DNA of 64,000 bases. It comes from Actinocatenispora sp963805605 (lineage in GTDB: Bacteria; Actinomycetota; Actinomycetes; Mycobacteriales; Micromonosporaceae). The stretch lies in NCBI GenBank assembly GCA_963805605.1, contig CAWDUX010000002.1:1736001-1800000 (forward strand), read 5' to 3'. Below, one piece after another: positions 1-7,981 of the stretch (positions within the stretch are counted from its first letter, which is position 1; the number at the start of each line of letters is the position of its first letter). The notes below the pieces were generated by a model. It made no database searches and was not told where the DNA came from. It saw nothing but the letters and a program-made list of their open reading frames with translations. A program made the translations under genes and the position numbers.

Positions 1-846
1 GGCGACCGTCATGTGGGTGGCGCCGGCGTCGCGTACCCGGCGCATCCCGTACAGCAGCACGGCGGAGCCCAGACCGCGCCGCCGGTGATCCGGGTGCGTA
101 CCGACCGGCTCGAACTCGGCGGTACGGTTCGCCGGATCGAACCACATGATCGCGTGCGCGGCCATCGTGCCGTCCGGCGCCTCGACGAGAACATGCAGGT
201 CACCGCGGTACCCGGCCGTCTGCCGCAGGTTCTCGTACGACCCGACCGAGAACGTCGACGGCGCCCACACGTCCACATGCGCCTGCACGACGGCCTGCGG
301 GTCGATCTCGGCGGCGGTACGGAACCGGTACCCGTCCGGCAGCGTCGGCTCGGCCACGTCGGTGAGGTCGCGCTCGTTGTACTGGTGCCACGCGCCCTTG
401 TCGCCGAGCGAGGACGGATCGGTGTCGTACCCGCGCGCCCGCCAGCGCTGCACGGCGAACGTGTCGACGGCGGTCGGCGTCACCGTACGTTCAAGGCCGG
501 CCGCGACGGCGTCGTACCAGTCGATGACCTCGTCGAGAAGTTCCGCATGGTCGGGGTGGACCTGGTAGGTCAGGTTGGCGCCGGTCACGTCCTTGACCGA
601 GCCGTCGGTGCGGTGCAGCTGGTGCGGCAGGTGCGCCCAGCCCCACGCGACCAGCTCCCCGTCGCGCGTCCACAACTGGCGCGGCCAGGTCGCACCGAGA
701 TGCCCGTGGTCCTTGCCCCAGTTCCAGGCCAGTTCGCCGTACGTCACCTCGGCGTTCAGCAGCTCGGGGCCGATGGCGGTGACGCGCTGCGCCAGACCCT
801 GCATGAGTTCTACATCCGCGGCGGTCAGAAGCTCGAAGTCGGTCAC
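1..846 (-). CDS. GNAT-family N-acetyltransferase, 3' end cut by window edge
   Basis: Reading from the GTG at 846, an uninterrupted frame runs off the left end of the window with 282 residues visible. Near the visible C-terminus the sequence GTHPDHRRRGLGSAVL matches GNAT motif A, the pyrophosphate-binding loop for acetyl-CoA, at about residues 245-262. The preceding 200 residues look like a second, degenerate GNAT-like domain, so this is probably a two-domain GNAT enzyme with unknown substrate. The start has a GGGGGAG about 20 nt upstream, which is a poor distance, so a nearby alternative start is possible. It is divergent from the XRE regulator at 1131, with a long palindrome between them. 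Confidence 0.75.
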   Translation of the reverse strand, partial: MTDFELLTAADVELMQGLAQRVTAIGPELLNAEVTYGELAWNWGKDHGHLGATWPRQLWTRDGELVAWGWAHLPHQLHRTDGSVKDVTGANLTYQVHPDHAELLDEVIDWYDAVAAGLERTVTPTAVDTFAVQRWRARGYDTDPSSLGDKGAWHQYNERDLTDVAEPTLPDGYRFRTAAEIDPQAVVQAHVDVWAPSTFSVGSYENLRQTAGYRGDLHVLVEAPDGTMAAHAIMWFDPANRTAEFEPVGTHPDHRRRGLGSAVLLYGMRRVRDAGATHMTVA

Positions 847-993
847 AGTGCGCCAGTGTGTCGACGCTCCCCCGGCCCGTCGAACCCTTTTCCGCCGCCC
901 ATCCTCACGCCTCGCCCGCCGCAACTCCCCCGCACCCCGCTGACCTGCACTTTCGTACCGCCGGCCGCTGCGCTCCCGCGCACGTTAGGTCGG

Positions 994-1041
994 GAGTTTG
1001 TCGGTTCTGGGTCGCTATAGCGACCCAGAACCGACAAACTC
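994..1041. repeat. 48-bp perfect palindrome, GTCGCTATAGCGAC core
   Basis: Two 24-base arms pair perfectly around the centre between 1017 and 1018, with no loop. It sits between two divergent genes (starts 846 and 1131), so it is not an ordinary terminator for either. A related palindrome at 61472-61517 shares the same 14-base core and outer AGTTTGT, while differing inside the arms with matching changes on both sides. Confidence 0.9.
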
Positions 1042-1130
1042 TCCAGCTTTCGCGCCGCGCTGCCCTTGGCGGCGCACCGGGTATCGCGTCTTACGCTGAA
1101 CCGCGCACGTGATCGACGAAGGGCGGACAG

Positions 1131-1994
1131 ATGTCGGTGGAGTTCCCCGTGGAGACGCGGCGGATTCGGCTGGGCGCCGAGCTCCGGGCGCTGCGCGAGG
1201 CCGCAGGCATCTCGGTACGCGGACTGGCCGCGGCGGCGGACGTCGACTACGCGAAACTGTCCCGGCTGGAGAACGGCAAGGTCCTCAAGCCCAACGCGGA
1301 GGAGATCGGGCGGCTGCTCGACGCCCTCGGCGTGGTCGACCCGAAGCGCGACGACATCCTCGTACTGGCGATGGCCGCGAACTCCCGGGGCTGGTACAAG
1401 GCACTCACCGGCCCGCTGTTCGATCGGCACCGCCAGGTCGCCGAGCTGGAGTCGGGTGTCGTGGACATGCGGCAGTACTCCACTCTGTTCGTTCCCGGGC
1501 TGCTCCAGACCCCCGCGTACGCCCGTAGCCTCTACACCGATGCGACCGGCTACACCTCAGCCGAGGTCGACGAAGCCCTGCGGGTCAGGCGTACCAGGCA
1601 GGCGCTGCTGGACGATTCGACATTCCGGTACAAGGTCCTGCTGGACGAGTCGGTTCTGAGCCGTGCTCCTTGCTCCACAGTGGATATGGCCGACCAGGTC
1701 GATGCGCTCGCCGCCCTGCATGACTCCTCGACCGTCACCGTGCGGGTCGTCCGGCTTTCCAGCGGCTATCGCGAGCTGATGCCCGAGTCATCCTTCACGA
1801 TCTTCCGCTACGAGAACCCTGACAGGTTGCCTGTCGCTTTCATCGAGACGGTGGCCCTGGACATCGCGCTCGACGATCCGGAGGATGTCGCCCAGCATGT
1901 CAGAGCCTTCGACCAGCTCTGGACGGACGCGCTGAGCATCGACGAATCCCGGGAAGTCATGACCCGCGCAGCACGAACACTGAGAAGGAGCTGA
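1131..1994 (+). CDS. XRE/Scr1-family transcriptional regulator (HTH + DUF5753)
   Basis: A 287-residue cytoplasmic DNA-binding protein. Residues about 10-68 form a helix-turn-helix of the XRE type (ISVRGLAAAADVDYAKLSRLENGK). Residues about 85-280 form a DUF5753 domain, with the family signature LFVPGLLQTPAYARSL. The next gene is a DUF397 protein only 4 nt downstream. This is the usual Scr1-type pairing in Actinobacteria, where the regulator and its DUF397 partner behave like a regulatory or toxin-antitoxin-like module. The start is an ATG after the GGGCGGAC stretch. The ligand and target genes are not known. Confidence 0.92.
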   Translation: MSVEFPVETRRIRLGAELRALREAAGISVRGLAAAADVDYAKLSRLENGKVLKPNAEEIGRLLDALGVVDPKRDDILVLAMAANSRGWYKALTGPLFDRHRQVAELESGVVDMRQYSTLFVPGLLQTPAYARSLYTDATGYTSAEVDEALRVRRTRQALLDDSTFRYKVLLDESVLSRAPCSTVDMADQVDALAALHDSSTVTVRVVRLSSGYRELMPESSFTIFRYENPDRLPVAFIETVALDIALDDPEDVAQHVRAFDQLWTDALSIDESREVMTRAARTLRRS

Positions 1995-1998
1995 CCCG

Positions 1999-2193
1999 AT
2001 GGCCTTTGACAACTGGCGCAAGTCCAGTCGCAGCCAGAACTCCGCGCAGTGCATCTACGTCGCGCGCGACGGCGACAGGATCGCCATCCGCGAGTCCGAC
2101 GATCCCGCCCAGGCGGTGACCGTGACCGACCGGGCGAAGTTCGCCGCCTTCGTCGCCGGAGTGAAGGCCGGCGAGTTCGACGACATGATCTGA
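1999..2193 (+). CDS. DUF397 domain protein, partner of upstream XRE regulator
   Basis: A 64-residue protein with the DUF397 pattern: an N-terminal NWRKSSRS, a central VARDGDRIAIRES, and a C-terminal FAAFVAGVKAGEFD. The ATG is 4 nt after the regulator's stop, with AAGGAG at about 1983-1988, so the two are translated from one transcript. Proteins of this family are small partners of XRE/DUF5753 regulators. Their exact biochemical role is not settled. Confidence 0.92.
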   Translation: MAFDNWRKSSRSQNSAQCIYVARDGDRIAIRESDDPAQAVTVTDRAKFAAFVAGVKAGEFDDMI

Positions 2194-2314
2194 CTGAGCA
2201 TCTCCGCGACCGTGCACCCACGCCCACCGGCGTTGACCAGCGTCGACGATAGTCACCGGGCGGGACGCGTACGCTGTCTGGACGTATCGCGGTAACGGAA
2301 ACGTAGGGGATTGA

Positions 2315-3184
2315 ATGGTCACCGAGCACAACCCGGCGGGCAGCCGGAAGCGCCTCGGCGATACCTTGCGATACCTCCGCCGCGACCAGGGTCTGACTCT
2401 GGAGCAGCTTGGCGCCAAGGTCGGTGTCGACCGGACCCAGCTCGGCCGGATCGAGCACGGGAAATGGCGGCCGGATGTCGGCCAGGTCATGACGATCCTC
2501 GACGCGCTGGAGGCCGCACCACCCTTGTACGACACGGTCGTCCGACTCGCACGCAGCGCGGCCGACAAGGGTTGGTGGAAAAGCTTCCGCGGTCCGGCAC
2601 ACGAACGCCAGCGAGCGCTGGCCGAGCTGGAATCCGGTACCTCCCAGATCCGGGAGTTCGGCACCCCGCTCATCCCCGGTCTGCTCCAGACCGAGGACTA
2701 CAGCAGGGTGCGATTCGCCGACTTCCCCGCCTTCGCTCAGCCCTCCCTGATGGAGCAGGCGCTCAAGGCCCGGCTGACCCGGCAGTCCGTGCTGTTCTCC
2801 GACGAGAATTTCCACTACGAGGTGGTCCTCGATGAGGCAGTGTTGCTCCGTCGGTCCGCACCGGCGGACGTCATGCGCCGTCAACTCGACCATATTGCCG
2901 AGGTGGGCTCGTCCCAGCGGAATGCCACGGTACGAGTCCTGCCGCTGAAGTCGCCGGTGCACGAGCACGTCAGTTGGACCACCGCCTTCTCGCTCCTGTC
3001 CTATCAGGACCCGGACGCGCCGGACGCCGTGTTCGTGGAAACCCTGACGCGCGATCCCGTGTTGGACGACAGGGCGGACGTCACCTGGTACCAGAACGTC
3101 TACCGCCAGCTCCACGACGCATCCTTGCAACCCGAGGATTCCGTCAAGCTCATTCGTACTGCCGCGAAAGACATCGACTGGTAG
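2315..3184 (+). CDS. XRE/Scr1-family transcriptional regulator (HTH + DUF5753), second copy
   Basis: A 289-residue paralogue of the regulator at 1131. The N-terminal HTH spans about residues 10-65 (LTLEQLGAKVGVDRTQLGRIEHGKW). The DUF5753 domain follows with TPLIPGLLQTEDYSRV near residue 110, and ends in the typical region that reads DDRADVTWYQNVYRQLHDASL. GGGGA lies 5 nt before the ATG. The 120-nt gap after the first DUF397 gene suggests its own promoter. The two modules are tandem but clearly diverged, so they probably recognise different sites. Confidence 0.92.
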   Translation: MVTEHNPAGSRKRLGDTLRYLRRDQGLTLEQLGAKVGVDRTQLGRIEHGKWRPDVGQVMTILDALEAAPPLYDTVVRLARSAADKGWWKSFRGPAHERQRALAELESGTSQIREFGTPLIPGLLQTEDYSRVRFADFPAFAQPSLMEQALKARLTRQSVLFSDENFHYEVVLDEAVLLRRSAPADVMRRQLDHIAEVGSSQRNATVRVLPLKSPVHEHVSWTTAFSLLSYQDPDAPDAVFVETLTRDPVLDDRADVTWYQNVYRQLHDASLQPEDSVKLIRTAAKDIDW

Positions 3185-3192
3185 GAGGGTGC

Positions 3193-3393
3193 ATGACAGT
3201 GAACTTCGTCGGCTGGCGTAAATCCACCCGCAGCGGCAACCAGAGCAACTGCGTCGAGGTTGCCGGAAGCGCCGACGGCCGTCTTGTCGGCATCCGGGAC
3301 ACCGAGTGCCGCGCGGCCGGCCAACTGACCGTCGACAGCGCACAGTGGGCAGCCTTCCTCCACTCGCTTCAGCAGGGCGAGATCGACCGGTAA
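3193..3393 (+). CDS. DUF397 domain protein, second copy
   Basis: A 66-residue DUF397 protein starting FVGWRKSTRSGNQSNCVEVA and continuing with the VGIRDTE and WAAFLHSLQQGEID blocks seen in the family. AGGAGG at 3183-3188 overlaps the stop codon of the regulator and gives ideal spacing to the ATG, so translation is coupled to the regulator. The gene is followed by a strong hairpin at 3411-3447 that closes the module. Confidence 0.92.
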   Translation: MTVNFVGWRKSTRSGNQSNCVEVAGSADGRLVGIRDTECRAAGQLTVDSAQWAAFLHSLQQGEIDR

Positions 3394-3410
3394 TACCAGA
3401 TGTGCCAGCG

Positions 3411-3447
3411 CTGAGGGCCGGGACCGCACGTCGGTTCCGGCCCTCAG
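3411..3447 (+). terminator. Rho-independent-like hairpin after DUF397 gene
   Basis: CTGAGGGCCGGGACC pairs with GGTTCCGGCCCTCAG over 15 bp (one G-U pair) around a 7-nt loop, 18 nt after the DUF397 stop. There is no U-tract, as is common for terminators in high-GC actinobacteria. Confidence 0.75.
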
Positions 3448-3501
3448 TGCATCCCGACTCACGACACGCAGCCAGCAGAAGTACACAAAGGGTTGCACTG
3501 A

Positions 3502-3542
3502 AACTCTCACAGTGATTAACTCTCACAGTGCGCGTTAATAGT
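3502..3542 (+). promoter_or_regulatory. Direct-repeat operator with candidate -10 ahead of the hairpin-led micro-ORF
   Basis: AACTCTCACAGTG occurs twice, at 3502-3514 and 3518-3530. The 16-bp period is close to one and a half helical turns. TTAATAGT at 3535-3542 could be a -10 box. The position between the terminator at 3447 and the hairpin at 3584 fits a regulated promoter. The nearby XRE regulators are candidate binders, by inference only. Confidence 0.5.
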
Positions 3543-3583
3543 CCTCTCGGGCGAGCGGGGCGTAGAGGCGTGCACAGGAAGAA

Positions 3584-3622
3584 GGGGCGCGATGCGTGGC
3601 TTGGACGGCCGCATCGCGCCCC
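3584..3622 (+). promoter_or_regulatory. GC-rich leader hairpin upstream of micro-ORF
   Basis: GGGGCGCGATGCG pairs perfectly with CGCATCGCGCCCC (13 bp) around a 13-nt loop. The hairpin ends 32 nt before the ATG at 3655. A comparable hairpin lies 31 nt before the related micro-ORF at 62474 on the other strand, so this looks like a conserved leader rather than a chance stem. It could attenuate transcription or control translation. Confidence 0.6.
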
Positions 3623-3654
3623 TGAGACCCCACCGCGGAACGGAGAAACACACG

Positions 3655-3801
3655 ATGAGGCTGTTCCAGCGTATCCGCCGGGCCGTGCCCTGGCCGGTGG
3701 ACGCGCCGCACGCATCCGGCGCTCGCCGCAGGTCGCTGACCGCACACCCTTACCGCATCAGGGATGCAGCCACACGTCACGGCAAGGTCTGCTGGCGTTG
3801 A
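3655..3801 (+). CDS. Micro-ORF, 48 aa, MRLxQRI type
   Basis: A 48-residue Arg-rich peptide starting MRLFQRIRRAVPW. CGGAG lies a few bases upstream of the ATG, and the bases around the start closely match those of the 49-residue ORF at 62325-62474 (both read CGGAG-A/T-AAC...CACGATGAGGCT). The N-termini share MRLxQRIxR and a later Arg-Arg-Arg run, after which they diverge. No known domain is recognised. It may be a leader or regulatory peptide, or a decayed relative of the 62-kb copy. Confidence 0.5.
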   Translation: MRLFQRIRRAVPWPVDAPHASGARRRSLTAHPYRIRDAATRHGKVCWR

Positions 3802-3828
3802 TCCCTTGTAGGGCAGGAGATCAGCAGA

Positions 3829-4392
3829 TCAGATCGGCTGGAAGTAGATCGGGCCGGTCAGTACGTGGCAGTGGATCGACTGGTTGTCGTTCACGTACGT
3901 GCAGCCGCTGCCGACCGTGGTCGTCACACCGGCCGGGATGTCCACGGTCACGTCGTGCGACACCCCGTACGTGCCGTTCTGCACGCCGTACATCGTGCCC
4001 TGACTGGCACCGAGCGCCCCACCGGGCCAGGTGTTGTACGTGGTGCCCTGCGCGATGTTGTTGCCGCCCCACCAGAACACGTACGTGGTGCCGGACATGA
4101 CGACCGGCATGTTGCAGGTGGTGCCGGCCTGCCAGTCCATCGTGCGGGTGTCGTAGTGGCTGGTGACCAGCGGCAGGTACACGTTGCAGGACAGGTACCC
4201 GTCGCGCAGTTCGGGCCGCCGGAACTGGATGCCGACGTAGGGGGCGTCGCCGGCGTGCAGGGCGCGTACGACCTGCGCGGTCATCGTCGTGGTGGCCGGG
4301 GACGCGGATGCGCCGGTGGGGCTCAGTACGGCCAGCGCGAAGGCCACGACCGCGGCGGCGGCCAGGGAGGTTCGTCGTACTCGTGGGGACAT
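3829..4392 (-). CDS. Small secreted protein, unknown function
   Basis: 187 residues from the ATG at 4392, chosen because AAAGG precedes it and the protein then starts directly with a signal peptide (MSPRVRRTS, a hydrophobic Ala/Val core, then ASA-SPATT as a likely signal-peptidase site near residue 31). The mature part of about 155 residues is rich in Thr, Gly, Tyr and Trp. It has four Cys (CNVYL, CNMP, CTYV, HCHV) that could form two disulfides. The beta-rich look and the LacI-type operator upstream suggest an extracellular sugar-related role, but no family is recognised. Confidence 0.75.
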   Translation of the reverse strand: MSPRVRRTSLAAAAVVAFALAVLSPTGASASPATTTMTAQVVRALHAGDAPYVGIQFRRPELRDGYLSCNVYLPLVTSHYDTRTMDWQAGTTCNMPVVMSGTTYVFWWGGNNIAQGTTYNTWPGGALGASQGTMYGVQNGTYGVSHDVTVDIPAGVTTTVGSGCTYVNDNQSIHCHVLTGPIYFQPI

Positions 4393-4504
4393 GCGAGCAC
4401 CTTTCTGCGCCACCCGGCATCGTTGCCGGAGCGGCGAGGGATGGATCGGGCACAGCGTGATTCTGGGGATGAATCGGGCTGCTAGGGCAGGCATCAATAT
4501 AGCG

Positions 4505-4518
4505 CGAAACCGGTTTCA
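4505..4518. promoter_or_regulatory. LacI-type operator candidate
   Basis: GAAACCGGTTTC at 4506-4517 is a perfect 12-bp palindrome with a central CG, the form expected for LacI/GalR-family operators. It lies about 113 nt upstream of the secreted protein's start. No LacI gene is in the window. Confidence 0.5.
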
Positions 4519-4604
4519 TCGGGACTATCCGTACTAGATCAAACCCCAATCGCTGTCGCGTGCCGGAGCGCCGGAGCGCCGGAGTGCGCTAGGGCCAGCC
4601 CGCT

Positions 4605-4734
4605 GGCGTTGATCATGGCCTGAACGGCGTTGACCATGGCCTCAGCACTGCCTCAGCACCACGACACGCCGAGGAGGGTTCCGGTGATGCCATGATCGAC
4701 GCAGCCAGGCAGCAGCCAGGCCATGATCAACGCC
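4605..4734. repeat. Nested GGCGTTGATCATGGCC repeat array
   Basis: GGCGTTGATCATGGCC at 4605-4620 is perfectly inverted at 4719-4734. A near copy, GGCGTTGACCATGGCC, is at 4626-4641, and a near inverted copy GCCATGATCGACGC is at 4689-4702. Together they form two nested stems. The gene-free stretch 4393-4835 otherwise shows the LacI-type palindrome and GC-rich short repeats (CCGGAGCG), with no convincing gene. Confidence 0.7.
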
Positions 4735-4835
4735 AACAAGCGCACGCGGCACGCGGCGCACGGCAAGGACGAGCGGTGAGCGACAAAGTCCCCCAGTTTC
4801 CCGAACAAGCACTCTCTACAAAGGACAAAAGCAGC

Positions 4836-5258
4836 TCAGGGGCTGAAAGAGTCCATCTTGGACTGTCGCTGCGCCGGCGTGAGGTCCTCGATCATCTGCG
4901 AGACGATCCACTGGTGCCCGTACGGGTCGACCACCCGCCCCTGCCGGTATCCGTAGACCTGGTCGTCGAGTGGGAACAGTTCCCGCGCACCGGCCGCCAA
5001 CAGTGACGCCCATACCGCGTCGGCGTCGGACACCTCCAGGGTGAGGATGACGGGCGTGGCACCCTCGGGCGGCAGGTCGGCGTCGTCGGTCTCCTTCACC
5101 GCGAACAGGGCTCCGCCAACCTGCAGGTCGGCGTGCACGATCCGGCCACCGGGCACGGTGTAGCGGGTCAGCTCGGTGGCATGCAGCGCGCGCCGGTAGA
5201 AGTCGATGGCACCGGCGGCGCCGCGTACGGCCAGGGTCGGGATCAGCGTGGTTTCCAT
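4836..5258 (-). CDS. VOC-family (glyoxalase/PhnB-like) protein
   Basis: 140 residues forming a single vicinal-oxygen-chelate domain: N-terminal LIPTLAVRGAAGAIDFYRRAL, central VHADLQVGGALFAVKE, and C-terminal GYRQGRVVDPYGHQWIVSQ. The closing DPYGHQW motif is typical of PhnB-like proteins. Such proteins can act in antibiotic resistance, demethylation or isomerisation, and the substrate cannot be read from sequence. A TTG one codon earlier is the only alternative start. The gene stands alone between repeats and a small ORF. Confidence 0.88.
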   Translation of the reverse strand: METTLIPTLAVRGAAGAIDFYRRALHATELTRYTVPGGRIVHADLQVGGALFAVKETDDADLPPEGATPVILTLEVSDADAVWASLLAAGARELFPLDDQVYGYRQGRVVDPYGHQWIVSQMIEDLTPAQRQSKMDSFSP

Positions 5259-5318
5259 CAACCGAGCATGACCCGCGACGACGGACAGTTCTTGAAGAAA
5301 AGCGAGAAAGGCTGCTGG

Positions 5319-5555
5319 TCAGCGCACCGGCTGCCGGCGGCGCTCGCCGTCGTCGACCGTACGGCGGATCTCGCCGTCGTCGACGAGCTCCAGTTCGGCC
5401 AGCGACACGAGCTCGGCGACCTGGTCCACGGTGCGACACAGCGCGACCGGATGACCCCGGTGACTGACACGCAGCAACTCACCATCGCCGTGGGCGTCAG
5501 GCCCGTCGGCGATGATGTGCTCGACGGTCCAGCGACCGTCCCGACTGCGGTACAT
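5319..5555 (-). CDS. Small conserved actinobacterial hypothetical protein
   Basis: 78 residues from the ATG at 5555, beginning MYRSRDGRWTVEHIIADG, the start seen in a recurrent family of small soluble proteins in Micromonospora relatives. A central segment GELLRVSHRGHPVALCRTVDQVAELV follows, then a charged tail. The frame extends upstream without a stop, but the upstream part lacks the family look, so the internal ATG is preferred. Function is unknown. The gene is 60 nt upstream of the VOC gene on the same strand. Confidence 0.6.
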   Translation of the reverse strand: MYRSRDGRWTVEHIIADGPDAHGDGELLRVSHRGHPVALCRTVDQVAELVSLAELELVDDGEIRRTVDDGERRRQPVR

Positions 5556-5768
5556 GCAAGACACGGTAAGCGCTCTTGCTGTCTGGGACCTGAGAAAAGT
5601 GGCCCGGTGTAACGCAACAAACCCTTTCAGCGTTACGCTCGCCACATTCGATTGACGTACGACATCCATTCGGTCCGGCAAACCTGACCTTTCGGCTGAG
5701 GCGTCGGACCGCGCCGCACGGCCGTGCGGCCAGCACCAGCCTTACGCAGCATGCCCACCCCAAGGCGG

Positions 5769-6500
5769 CTACGCCGCAAAACCTACGACCACGAACATGA
5801 ACGCCATCCCCAGTACCGTCATCGCCAGGGTCAACCGGCTCGGATGGCGCGCGTGTGCCTCGGGCAGGATGTCGCCGGTCGCGATGTAGAGCAGGAACCC
5901 GGCGAAGAAGCCGAGATACAGCCCCAGCACCGAGGTCGGTACCCGGATGAACAGCGTCGCGGTCACCCCGGCCACCGGCGCCACCGCGTCCAGGATCAGC
6001 AGCGTCAGCGCGCGGCGCCGCGCATTGCCGTACAGCGTGGTGATGGTGAAGGTGTTGAACCCGTCGGCGAAGTCGTGCGCGATCACCGCCAGCGCCACGG
6101 TCAGCCCGATGCCGGCGCCGGCCTGGAAACCGAGCCCGATGCCCAGCCCGTCCATGAAGCTGTGCGCGATGAGTGCGGTGGCGGCCAGTACCCCCACGGT
6201 CGGGTAGTGGTGGCCGTGGGGTTCGTACTCGTGCTCGTGGCCGGCGTGCAGCGCGGTACCGCGTTCGACGACGTGCAGGGTCAGGAACCCGGCGGCGAAG
6301 GTGATCATCACGGCCGGGATGCCGAGCACGTGGTAGGTGTTCTGCGCCAGCATCTCCGGCACGAGGTCGAACGCCACCACCCCGAGCAGTACGCCGGCGG
6401 CCAGTCCGAGGATGAGGTGCAGCTTGTCGCGGGCGCGCAGCGCGATCACGCCACCCACCAGGGTGGCCACCAGTGCGACGAGGGTCAGGATGACGGCCAT
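5769..6500 (-). CDS. ZIP-family metal (zinc) transporter
   Basis: A 243-residue membrane protein with eight predicted hydrophobic segments, the usual size of bacterial ZIP/GufA-like transporters. The metal-path signatures of helices IV and V are present as IAHSFMDGLGIGLGF (about residue 112) and IAHDFADGFNTF (about residue 140). A His-rich loop, HAGHEHEYEPHGHHY at about residues 86-100, matches the variable metal-binding loop of ZIPs. It probably imports zinc or a similar divalent cation. A Zur-like box immediately upstream supports zinc repression. Confidence 0.92.
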   Translation of the reverse strand: MAVILTLVALVATLVGGVIALRARDKLHLILGLAAGVLLGVVAFDLVPEMLAQNTYHVLGIPAVMITFAAGFLTLHVVERGTALHAGHEHEYEPHGHHYPTVGVLAATALIAHSFMDGLGIGLGFQAGAGIGLTVALAVIAHDFADGFNTFTITTLYGNARRRALTLLILDAVAPVAGVTATLFIRVPTSVLGLYLGFFAGFLLYIATGDILPEAHARHPSRLTLAMTVLGMAFMFVVVGFAA

Positions 6501-6514
6501 GCCGGCAGCCTAAT

Positions 6515-6529
6515 TGATTACGATTTTCA
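6515..6529 (-). promoter_or_regulatory. Candidate Zur box upstream of ZIP transporter
   Basis: On the gene's strand the site reads TGAAAATCGTAATCA, close to the actinobacterial Zur-type inverted repeat (TGAAAAT-N-ATTTTCA) with two imperfect positions in the right arm. It ends 15 nt before the start codon, where it would overlap the core promoter. The local AT-rich patch stands out from the surrounding GC-rich DNA. Confidence 0.6.
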
Positions 6530-6564
6530 ATTTCAATGTGACGGCGGCCGCAGCCCGGATACGG

Positions 6565-6602
6565 CAACGGGTGGTGACGCCGGTCGGCGCCACCACCCGT
6601 TG
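6565..6602 (-). terminator. Terminator hairpin downstream of alanine dehydrogenase
   Basis: CAACGGGTGGTG pairs with CACCACCCGTTG over 12 bp, and the inner bases add a further CGCC/GGCG stem after one mismatch. It lies 18 nt past the stop of the alanine dehydrogenase frame at 6620. Confidence 0.75.
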
Positions 6603-6619
6603 AGGAGGAACAGCGACGG

Positions 6620-7739
<1,120 letters not shown>

Positions 7740-7981
7740 GCTGGCTTGCCCTTCCGGTTCCGGGGCTTCATTGCCCCTCGGGGAGAAATACTGCCCGAGG
7801 AAGTCGCTCTCGGGCGTCCGCGGTCCCGGCGGGCCGGAACCTGGATGAACCGCCCATGACGCGGCGTGCGCCCGGCCGGGCACACTCCTGGTACAGGCCC
7901 TTATGGTGCGGCCTGACCTCACACTCAGTCATCGTTTTCCGGATACGAGCTGTGCGGGGGTTGTTGTTCCGCCAGCACAAC

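Noticed and set aside
1808..3745. Long - strand frame of 645 codons
   Set aside because: It overlaps the two regulator/DUF397 modules on the opposite strand. No recognisable domain.
3791..4614. Mobile element bounded by direct repeats around the secreted gene
   Set aside because: Only 13 bases repeat and there is no transposase, so it is kept as an observation and not called an element.
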